DNA of 64,000 nt, from positions 1,526,067 through 1,590,066 of the forward strand of contig CM029383.1 in NCBI GenBank assembly GCA_017165825.1, read 5' to 3'. A program made the position numbers and the translations under genes. Below are positions 35,601-47,600 of this stretch, piece after piece. This stretch comes from Hepsetus odoe. Taxonomy: Eukaryota > Chordata > Actinopteri > Characiformes > Hepsetidae. A model generated the notes under the pieces. It had not been told where the DNA came from, ran no database searches, and saw nothing but the letters and a program-made list of their open reading frames with translations. Position 1 is the stretch's first letter. Each line of letters opens with the position of its first letter.

Positions 35601-38600
35601 GATCAGGGCTCTGTGGGGGCCTATAAGAATTGATGCTGGTTTGAAGGCAAAAGGTAGTAACACCAAATATTGTTTTGATTTAGATTTTTCTTTTCGTCCA
35701 CTTTGCATTTTGTAAACTGCTAAAAATAAACAATCTTTATTTATATTTCTGTAAGCATTCTTTGTTTACAGCATTTTTTCCACACCTGCCTAAAACTTTT
35801 GCACAGTACTGTATGTGGAATGTAATGAGGATATTGTGGGGTCTCTTGGTGCTGAGATCAGCAGAAAAGCAGAGAAGTTTGTGTGCTCTTCCTGAAAACC
35901 CAGCTTTGGAATCACTGTGATTCAGTCCAGCCCCCTCAGATCAGGCCCTTTTGTTGCCCAGACACATTGAATCAGGGGACAATGGACTTGCATTGCTGTT
36001 GTGCCACAGGCTGGACCTCTGGGGTGGCCCTCTCTTCTCATGAGGGCCAGCTTGACATTTCTATTCAATGCCCAAAGCAGGCAAGGGCAAGGGGGGGAAT
36101 GTGCTCAGCTCCTATGCCACAGCCCTGTTCCAAGAGCTCTGGCTTATTGTGTGATTGCCTGGGACTCAGTGATCTGCCTCAGAGTATTTTTCCTAAACAT
36201 TTAGTCTTTGCTTTGAGTGATGGTGACAGCCTGTTGTATTATTTTTGCAGGGTTCAAGTAGCTTACCTGTTTTGAGACTTTAGATTCTTCTTCAATATAT
36301 TTCTTTTCCGCTGGCACAAAGGTCCGCAAGCTAGCTTTTACCTAGGAAACAAATATAAAAGAACACACATAATTATCTGCAATATGCAGTGGAGAATTAT
36401 TGCAATCTCTGCACATCATGAATTATCATTTAATAGTACATGACTCAATGCCATGGAAATGAAACTGCATGGTAGGCCAGAGCATTAGGAGGCAATGCTC
36501 ACACTGTTGAAGATGACGTCTGCTTCAAGGAAGATGACCCCCTTTGTTGGCCCTGTCAGATCCTTGTTTTTCAAGACGTAGGCCTTCTGTTCACCATTGT
36601 GGATCTGCAAGAAGAAGACATGACAGCCTGCTGTCTGGAAATGCCCCAGAGGACCCCCCTCCTCCTGACCCCTTCACCCACACCCGCGGTACCATCAAAC
36701 AGCCACGTCCCCCCTCCTTAGCCCATCTCTCCCCAACTTTGACAAGTACCAGCTCATTACCGGCAACCCTGTCACTGAGACATTACCCAACCACCAGTAG
36801 GCTCCTGCCACCCAGCTGTGCTTCGTTTAAAAGTGTGATCAGTCCCAGACTGCACTAAATGATACTAAAATGATACTGAAAATGTAGTACCCTCGAGCTT
36901 TGCTGAAACTTACATTTAATAACGGAATGGCTACTTTGCCCAGAAAATCAGCACTCCGATCTCTGTCTTCATCATAAATGGAGACCTCCAGAACTGAATG
37001 GATGTCTTTCACATTCCTGTTCAATTAAACATGCAAATAATAAAATGCAATTATAAATTAATCAAACACATCCATAAGTGCTTTTTAAGTGCTTCCATCC
37101 ATCCATCCATTATCTGCCGCTTGTCCCAAACGGGGTCGCGGGGGGAGAACTGGTGTCCAACCCAGCGCACACAGGGCGAGGACAGGGGACGCACCCTGGA
37201 CAGGTCGCCAGCCCATCGCAGGGAAGTAAGTGCTTTAAGTGCTTCCAAGTGCTTGTGCACTATAAAAAGGGCAGTCTAAAAATAAATTTTTAAATGTTGG
37301 TGACATGGCTGAAAAAATATATATTAGCATTTATTTATTGTCCCCTGATAAGTTATTATATACATTATATATTAAATAAGTTTTTTAACAATTTCCAGTC
37401 TTCTCTAGAGGAAGTTATTTTTTATTGGAACATTAAAACTCCTACTTCAGCTACACCTACATAAAATCAGATATGCTGCTAATGCAAACACTGAAGTGTA
37501 CAGAGAAATCAGAAGCTAAATCTATGCCTTTCAAACTGTATTGTTCTAACTAAGATAATAATAATTTTAAAAATGTTCAAGATTTCAATATTTCACTATG
37601 GTTTTGGTCAGCCCTTAACCTTGCCCTATTGAAAGCACCTGGGGAGCAGTGATGGGGAAAGTACCTTGTAAAGAGGTAATACTAATTTAAATATGTGAAG
37701 AGTTCACTAAGTAATCCTGAGAGGTTTTTAAAGTTACTCACAAAGTAAAGACTTTATTCCACTCTGGATTGAGATTCTTGTATACTGTGTGTGTCTGCAG
37801 ACGATCGTTACACAGCTCTATTAAACAGAAAGGATCACTTTTTCCTGTAACCATATAAACAAATGATCCAAAATTTAGGCTGCACATTTATGAACCATAA
37901 TCACAAAACAATTTGAGTTAAATGTGGCACTGCCACTGAGAAGCAGAAAATCAGATAGGACTGAAAAGAAACTGAACCAAATGCTGCTGTACACAATAAA
38001 ATACTATGTGGAAAAAAACATTACCATGCATTCAGTTTAAAGATAATTAAAAGATATTTTATTATTATACTTTTTCATAGTTATACTAAAGTATATGCTT
38101 AATATAGTTAAGTATATTTTTGCATTTTCTTATTATACTATTAAAGCTTACAGAATGTCATTCACTATGACAACAGATATGAAACACCGCTATCTAACTC
38201 TTTGCCTCAACCAAAATGTTGTGCATTTGTGTGTTTTCCACTTTTCACCTGTAACATCAGCAGCCATCAGGCCTTCAGCTCGCAATATCTTCACCTGCAG
38301 AATTCCAATGTCACTCAAATTACAGAATGACTTTAGCAGGCTCTAAAAGACATAGAAGGCAAAAAAGAAAAACATAATCTGGACAAAAATATAATACTGT
38401 ACAAAACCAACAAATAAGAGCTGTGAATACCCAACAAAAACAGTTCCCTAAGATGTAAATGTTCCCTTTCAAAGAAACACTAAAATTAATACAAACAAGC
38501 CAAACTCACCTTAGCTGCCTTACACAGTTCTCTCTCATAAGCATTTTGAAAGGCTGAATGAGAGATTCTTAAATATATTCAAATGCGAAAGGAAAATAAT

Positions 38601-41600
38601 GGGGAAAAAAAAAAGATTTTCCAGACTGTTATAGAAAATACTGAAAATTGGACTATGCAATAACTGATAGACCAGACACCAAAACTTGCATCCATCAGTA
38701 CAAAAAAAAACAAAACTGTCTGGAGGAAATCTCTATAATCTTGCTTAAGAGTTGAAAAATACCACATGTGTTTCTGAGGGTTTGATAGAATGTGTAGCTG
38801 TGGAGCACCAGTTGAAGTGAAAAGGCAATTAATAAAAAAAGAACAAGAAAATAAAGAAAAAAATTTTAGAATAAACTAATGCAGTTTTTTTCCTGACCCT
38901 GAAAATTTATTTGTACTTAATGGCTGTTTTGACTAAATTAAACAAATGAAAAGGTGGTAAGGTTTCACAGAAGTATGTATTACAGAACTTGTCAAACAGC
39001 TTGGGATGGACAAATGCATTAACAAAAAATTGCACCCTTAATAGGAGCTTTAAGAAACTAAAATGCACAGAGTATATGCAATTGTTCAAAATTCTACTCT
39101 TGTAACCTCACAACTCCAGAGCCAAAAGAGTCAAAACCTTGCTCCAAACTCAGAGTTGTTGGCAGACAGATGCTAACCAAGACTAACTTTCTGTGGGAAG
39201 ATTTGAGAGGACAAACCTTATGTTGTGGATATGCAAATGGGACACTATGGCTGCCAATTCCTATTATCTGTGAGTTCTCAGCAATACATCTTCATTCAGC
39301 TCCCTTTTAATTTTATTTTTAAGTGATTCAGTATGCATTAGTTATGAGACTTCTGTAAATCATACATTGACTCACTCTTCAGGGATACAGATGGAACAAT
39401 AGCAAACAGTGAATAGAGTGGAGAGAAGACTTAGCTAGGCCTGAGATAGCTTTCTTTGTTCAGCCTAGTGCCAGCCCCCATGCTAACCCTTTTAAATTGG
39501 TTACCAGGTTGAGCCAGGGCCACATTCAGTAATCTAGCTCCCTCATCTGGACATCAGTATGTACTCCAGAGTAAAAGATACACTGCAAACCAATGTGCCA
39601 GAGACTGTTGCAATTATTTTGGAATTTAGCTCCAGCCTTAGTGTGCCACACTAGATCCTTCTAATCAAGAATTTAAGGGGAAAAAAGAGAAAATAAGATA
39701 TGCTACCTGCAAATAAACAATTATTTCAAGAGTATTTGGAAAGAAAAATACTAAAACTAATAATTGTATTAAAGTTCAAATCCACTTTATAATTACTAAA
39801 AAGTCTTATGTTGGCATCAAAGCATGAACTGAAATAATATTAAAAAACAAAAACAATTTTTTCAGAGAACTAATTTGTCTTTTCAGTAACCGCCAAATAA
39901 TTATACCTTTTGGGGCAGCAGTGGCCTAGTGGTTAGGGTGTTGGCCGCATGATTGGAGGATCAGGGGTTCTAACTCCTTCCCAATAGGTTGCCCTGAGGT
40001 ACCCTTGAGCAAGGTGCCATCCCCTTCATGCTCCTCCCTGCGATGGGCTGGTGACCTGTCCAGGGTGTCCCTCCTGTCCTTCGCCCTGTGTGAGCTGGGA
40101 TGGACTCCAGCGTGACCCCGCTTGGGACAAGCGGCAGAAAATGACTGACTGACTGAAATGATACCTTTCACTCATGTTCTTAAGCGCTTTTCTTTATTGG
40201 GTATATAGGCAGTGCTGGAGCATATTTCAGTTTTCAAAGGGCAGAAGCCAGGGAAACACCCTGGACAGGTTACCATCAGAAGGAAGACACATAGATAAAA
40301 AAACCTCACACCTAGGGGTCAGTTTAACATCTCTAATCCACCTAACATGGATGTTTTTAGACGGTGGGAGGAAACCGGAACACACAGAGGAAACCCACGC
40401 AGACATGGCAAGAACCTGGAATCAAACCCAGGATCATCTCGCCATGAGGAGACAGTGCTACCCACACTTTAAATCAAAATATGTTTCTCCTTGCATTTAG
40501 GGTGCACAGTTCAAGAGACCTCCTGAACTCACATATTTGTTGAAGATATGCTGTCTTTCATTGGGATCATCAAGCAGGTTGACAGACAGGTCTGAGATAG
40601 AGACAGCAGCAGAGGCTGTGAGAGTGACCAAGAGCACCAGCTGGCCTTTTCCATCCTCAAGATTCAGCTCTAGCTTATGAGTGTGCTCCTTACTCAAGGT
40701 GGCCAGATCCAGGGTACACCTACATTAAACACAAATACACAATCAAGCATGTATGAAAATCCTAGTCATTAAAACATACATCATATGCTGAGATGCCAGT
40801 TTATTAGGCCCACTTATTTAAAACTCATTTTCCCATTTTACCTGGCACACTACTATGGTGCACCTTTTTAGATAAACACTTAGTGATGTTAGCCCATCTA
40901 CTGGTCCACAATCAGCCACATTTTACCCTGTCCATCAGCTTTAAGAGGCCATAACAGTACCACCATTGATCATGTTAAAACACAGAAGCAATTTTTCTAT
41001 GCCCAAAATCTGTCCCAGTACTGCACCGCATAATATGTCACAACCCCTGCTGTACTGAGACTGATCCACAAACCACAATAACCTCTGGACACTGGTAGTG
41101 TCAGGGTAGATTTCGGCTGACAAATTCTGCATAATAAAATGGACTGCAGTAAACAACCTATGCATCTACAATGATAACTGTATTTTAAAAATTTCCAGAG
41201 AGTAGAAATAAATGGTACAAAAATCAAAATGCAAAATGGCAACCTCAGCATTATCAAATTCTAAAACACTAGCCAGTGTATTTGCACTGGTCCCGAGCCT
41301 AGATTAATGTGGAAGGGTTACATAACGAAGGGCATCCAGCATTTGCAAAATCAATGAGGGTGATGGAGAAGTATAGAGAAGGTCAGAAGGAGTTAAACAT
41401 ATAACAGTGTGCCTAGAGAGGAGATGTGGAAGTCAGGTGTGGCAGAGAAGTATGTCAGAGTATTAAAGTACATATGAGGGCAGTGTGACAGTGGTGAGGT
41501 TTGCAGTAGGAGTGATGGATGCAATTAAAGTAGAGGTGGAATTACATCAAGGAGCGGTGCTGAGCCCATTCTTGTTTGCAATGGTAATGGACAGGATGAT

Positions 41601-44600
41601 GGACGAGGTTAGACTATGAACTATGATGTTTGCTGATGATATTGTGATCTATAGTTAGAGTAGGGAGAAATGGAGATGGCTGATCCATTTTGGCAACCCC
41701 TAATGGGAGCAGTTACAAGAAGAAGAAGAAGAAGAAGAAGAAGAAGAAGAAGAAGAAGAAGAAAAAGAAAAAGAAAAAGCTCAGATTACACTTAATTAAA
41801 TTTGAGCTTACCGGCCCATAAAGTCATCCCTTCTGCCTGTGTCCTTGTCCCACACTGAGATATCAAGGACTCCCCTTTCCTCATCAAACACATGAAGGTC
41901 AAACTGCTCCCTCCACTGGGGGTTCAGTGTTTTTGCCATAGTCTGCTCATATAGAGAGAAGCCATTGCAGAAATGTGTTATTGTTCTTACTGTAAACCAC
42001 TTTTGCACATATGTACTGTGCAATAGCATTTAGCTACCCCAAATTGCTGTATATTTTGTTTCTAGAGACCCAGACTTTCTTCAATTTTTTTCAAATGTTG
42101 TTGAGGAGTAGTTCACCAGGCTTCCCAAAGGACAAGGTTCAGTTCAGTTCCTGTACATAAGCAGTTTCAGAGGACTGTTTGTTTGTTAAGACAGTCACCT
42201 CCATATCATTTAAGCACAGGCCAGTGTTTAGAAAACAGGTGATGCTGAATGCAAGATGCTGAGGCATGTCACAATCAAATATTTGTTCCCATTTCTTTTA
42301 TGTAATCTACTCCAAATGCAGAAGTAAAGACAGTTTGACTGGCATAACATTTTTTTATGGTTAATTCTTTTCAAAGCACAAAGAAATAAGATCTGGCTCT
42401 AGATTTTTCAGCTGGCTACTGGTCAAGTACCAAAGCATCCAGTTTTATGATTTTTGGTACCTACTGTACATTATGCCTTTATATCACATTTCGGCATTCT
42501 TTACTGTATTTGGTAACATCTGCATGTGGTTTTAAATAAGAGCACATAAAGCAAACTATGACTGATGCTAATGTGTTGATAGCTGTATTTTATTCATACT
42601 TAAAGGGCTAAAACTAACTTTTACTAACACTTGCATTTAACTGGCCTCAACAGAACACGTTTTACCTTTTTTTTTAGTGTGTGAGTACAATAATTTTAAA
42701 TTAAATTAGCTAATGTTGAACCTCTGAATACCTGAATTTGGGGGTAATAAGAATGACAAGGGGAGTCAGCATGTTAAATTCCTTCTTAATAATTTATGTT
42801 ATATCATGTTGCAGTTACAGTGATAGAACAACCATACCTTGCTTTTATATTTTTCATTGCCGAGTTTGAATTTGACATAGGGATCACTGAGGCCATTTGG
42901 GTCCATAGGGATGAGGTCCCGACCCTCAATGAGGCTGATGCTCACCATGCTCCTCCAGAGCTGAGACTTCTTGTGCATCTCGGACAGTCGGAGATTCTGC
43001 TGCTGTTGCTGTTTTCGGACAATATGTTTATTAGGGATGCATTTTTTATAAACACAATGGCACACAAGAGCACAAAATTGCATGACATACACAAAGCAAA
43101 AGAGTTAAAGAACTTCTCAATATTGAATAGATATGAAATAATGAGGAATCTCTGTAAAAGACCATAGTATTGAACTAACTGATTTCTCTGACCACCAGAG
43201 TCTACTGAGATACAGAAAACTACAACTGGATATTTCATTGGATATATTTTTATATATACAGTACTGTGCAAAAGTTTTAGGCAGGTGTGAAAAAATGCTG
43301 TAAACAAAGAATGCTTTCAAAAATGGAAGTGTTAATCATTTATTTTCATCAATCAACAAAATGCAGTAAATGAACAAAAGAGAACTCTAAATCAAATCAA
43401 TATTTGGTGTGACCACCCTTTGCCTTCAAAACAGCATCAATTCTTCTAGGTACACTTGCACACAGTTTTTGAAGGAACTCGGCTGGTAGGTTGTTCCAAA
43501 CATGACTGTGTTTCAACCTATGTGTGACATTGATGATCATTAGCACCTGTTAGTAAAAATAGTAAAATTGGTTGATCATACACCTGACTATAATCCTACA
43601 AAATCCCTGACTTTGTGCAAGCGTACCTATAAGAACTGATGCTGGTTTGAAGGCAAAAGGTAGTAACACCAAATATTGATTTGATTTAGATTTTTCTTTT
43701 GTTCGCTCACTTTGCATTTTGTAAATTGATAAAAAATAAACAACCATTATTTATATTTCTGAAAGCATTCTTTGTTTACAGCATTTTTTCACACCTGCCT
43801 GCACAGTACTGTATATAAAAGCAAAAGAACAACTCTGTAACCCTGTCACAACATTAAAACCACAGACAGGTGAAATGATTAAGTTTCTTTCTTTAAACTG
43901 GCACCTATCATGAGAGTAGAGAGCTCTTCAGACCATCTTTAAAATGGCAGGTCTTAGGTGTGTTTCTAGTATGCAGGTATCTGTAGTATCTGTAGTATCA
44001 AATCACAGGGTACTGAGTGCCCAAGACCAGTCAAATAGGCTTTGCTAACTCCTGCCAACTGACAAAAGCACCTCTAAATGGCTACATGAACATCGGAAAT
44101 GAACCCTGGAGCAATTGAAGAAGGTGGTCTGGTCTAAACCATTATTTCCTTCATAGAAAATTATTTTTCATTAATTTTCACAGCACAGAGTAAAACCAAG
44201 TGCTCCAAGATCATGGTGCAAGACATTGCAGAATCACTTTCACTTTTAATCAGAAGTTTATTTGAATCAGACCTTGGATAGAAGATACTTTTTTTAGAGA
44301 CTATGGGGAGTTTTGTCATGGTGGCAGGGTGCAGGAAGGACGTCTGCGCAGAGCCAGTGTTCCAAGACATAACTTTATTTACGACAGTCACCAAAACCAG
44401 ACACAAAACTGAAACTGATCCACCAGTAACTTCAGGCTTTGCTTATAGAATGAACTGCACATTGTTCTGACTCATTGAGGCTTAAGTAGTCAGCCCCAAT
44501 GAAGCACACCTGTGCCTTCATGAGCTCAGGTGTGCTCAGTCAGAACAGAGTGCCCTCTATCGTGAACAAAACATAACCAAACCTTGACATCACCCCCCTC

Positions 44601-47600
44601 CCAAAGGTGCCACTCCCGGGCCGCTCCCCAGAGCTGGACCCTTTATGTGAGGTTAACAAAACATTGAGCATAAACAGCCCCCTTAATGGGGCACATGGCC
44701 AGGTCTATGAAAACAAAAACCAACTAATGAGGGGGAGACCCTGACCAGCCACAGCCACAGCCACGTCCAGGGCTGTTGGCGGTGGTGAGGGGTATCCCTG
44801 AACTTCAGTCCAATTTCTTCTCTTGAAGTGGTCTTTGTCGTGCCGAGAGGGTCTGACCTTGCTTTCAGAGGGTGAATCCGTCTCCATGATGAGGGACTTC
44901 TGCCGAGAATCATTGAAGTTGACTGTGGAGTTCCTTGCAACTTGTTCCTTCATGTCCTGATCCCACACCACACTTGGAACTTTATCCTTCTCCTTGGGTT
45001 CGTATTTATGTTTCACCTTATGTTTTTTCAATACCTTTCCTTTCCTTATTTGTTTTTGAGACTACTCCGTCTGTGTTCGGGACAGCTTGTAAAAGTCAGA
45101 GCTCTTTTTGTCAAAAGAGCTGGCAGGCGTGTTTTCCTTCTTGTTGTCCTGCGCTTCTTCCTTCACCTGTTTCCCCGACTCGACACTGGAGTCCCTGGAG
45201 GAATTGTCTGACTTTCTGGAAAGCCTTGGTCTGGTTCAGTTGTTGTTCCATACTTGCCACTTTATTCTCCAGTTTCTCCTGCAAGATTGGAATCTCTACT
45301 CCCCTTGTTGCAGTGCGTGTGGTTTGGTTCTCCTGTTCCTCCGTTTTCTTCAGCCATTCCCTTCGGACCATAATCACAGCTTGCAGTTTTCTTAGGACCT
45401 CATTCTCTTTCATGAGTCTACTGACCTCTCCTTGAAGTTCTCCATAGTCCTGAGCCAGGGCTCTTCCTTCTGTTTCCCTGGTTTCGATTTCCCTCTGACA
45501 AAGAGACAAGAGGCCTTTGGTCTCCTCAAGTTGCGAAAGCAGATTGGTGATCCTTTCCTCGGTTTTCAGTCTTTCGTTTGTGACCGAAGCATTCACCTGT
45601 AGCACGGAGGCTTCTTTCTCTGTCAGCTGCTGGTTGAGCTTGGTCATCAACTCCTCCTGTTGAGTGATCTGGATGGTCATGCAGGTGATCTGTTCATCTC
45701 TTTGGTGGATGTCCATGAGAAGTGCATCGCGGTTTACATTGACCTGACTGAGCTTTTCTGATTCGACCCTTAGTTTCTCCTGGACACTTTTCAAGCTTTC
45801 AGTTAACCACATAATCTGTTCTCTCTGGTTCCTTTCATTTTCTAGCTACCCAGCCTGCTTCTCCTCAAGTTCCCATCTAACTTTAGCCAAATTCTCCTGA
45901 AGAGAACATACCTCAGAGTGGTTGCTTTCCTGCAGCTGGTGATTCCTGGCCTGGAGGTAGATGTTTTCATCTTTCAATCGCTTACACTTCCATGTCCAGT
46001 TCCTTTGCCTCTAATTCTGTCTCCTGAAGTTTCTCTGAGATGTGATCATTGACCAGTGTAACATCTCTTAACTTAATCTTCAAAGCATCAAGACCCAGAT
46101 TCCGTGCACAAATTTCATAGTCCTTGATGTTGAGTTCAGCCTCCATCTCCTGGAGCTGCTCAGCAAGTACATGTTTGGCCTGTCTTTCTTCGCCCAGAAC
46201 AGACAGCCAAACATTTTCAGATTCCTAAAGTGTTTGTTCCCATCTCTGAATTCTCAAAGTCAGTTCACTGATTAATCCATCTTTCTCACTAACCTGGAGC
46301 TGCTCCTTCTCTGCCTTCCGCCTGGCAAACAGGTTAGTGGTGCTGGGTTTGGGTGTCGACTCCTTGATGCCACTTTTCATGCTGTGAAGGGGCTTCCTGG
46401 TCGACTTCCCTCAATACATGGCGCAGGGGGCATTTTCTGCCGGCTTCCCGCTTTCCGTGTCATGGGCGGCCTTCTTTACCAATGTCCCGCTTTCCCTGTC
46501 GCGGGTGGCCTTCTTTGCCAATGTCCTGTGTTGAATGATGCAGAATGCGTTCTCCGCCATTTTTCCACTGTGTTGCATGACACAGGGGACATTTTCTGCT
46601 GTCGTCCCACGTTGCATGATGCATGGAGCGTTCACTACCAACGTCCCGCCTAGATTCATGCAGGGTGTGTTCTCCGCCATTTTTCTGCTGTGACTGACGC
46701 AGGGGGCATTCTCTACTATCGTCCCGCTGTGTTTCACATAGGGTGTGTTCTCCGCCATTTTTCCACTGTGATTGACGCAGGGGGTGGTTTCCGCTGACAT
46801 CCCACATTGTGGTTGGTGAGGAGCTGGGGGCAGTGAGGAAAGGGGTGCAAGTGAAGCCACTTCCTCCAGCAGGTCGAGGGACCACCCCATCAGCACTGCT
46901 ACGGCTACCAGTGCCTGCTCAATCCAGCCAAACTCCTCAAGCCGCTCGTTGGTCTCCAGAGAGGGAGCGAGCTGAATTGAGCGCGCCAGCAGGTCCAGAC
47001 CCAGCTCCACCAAAAATATGACAGGACCTGGAAGACTGAGCATTTGTTCAGGAAAGTTCACCAAAATCACTAAGATTTAATAAGCGGTAATATGAGGAGG
47101 AACATGCAAAGGTTTATTCAAAAAAGGCTACCAACATTACTGAGTTGAAGCACTTCAATTGGAAGAAATGCCAAAGAAGTGCAAAAAAACAAGTACTGAA
47201 CAGTTACAGAAAACATTTGATCAAAGCCATTGCTGATCAATAGGGCCATTGCTGATCAAGAGTTACTTAATGCAGTATGTTTAATACTTCTGCCAACAAA
47301 CACATTTAATGGTGGATTACTTTGTTCAATATATCATTGAACTACCAGTTTGTCTGTGTTATTTGCCTAACTAAATAATTTTTAAAGTGTTGACTTTGAC
47401 AATGACCTGATCAAATTTCGTGGCAGAACTATGATAGAAATAAGATAATTTAAAGGGTTCACAAACCTTCAAGCACCATTATTTATAATGTTGTAAAATA
47501 AAACACAAAAACATAGTATACTGCATAGTATTCTTTCTACTAATAGTGTTATAAAGTTAGGTTCAGACTACAAGTTAATGTGGAAGCTATTACTTTACAG

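Noticed and set aside
35883..36275. 130-codon plus-strand frame
   Set aside because: Overlaps mctp1 exon 13 on the opposite strand at its end; no recognisable homology.
36544..36858. 104-codon plus-strand frame rich in Pro and Ser
   Set aside because: Lies partly over mctp1 exon 12 on the other strand and partly in the C-rich intron; no domain and low complexity.
45410..45990. Host coiled-coil gene exon
   Set aside because: Considered because of the long coiled coil, but the lack of splice sites, the nearby LTR and polypurine tract, and the second copy in opposite orientation fit a retroelement better.
46384..46800. CRISPR-like array
   Set aside because: Units are contiguous coding repeats with no spacers, in a vertebrate genome.
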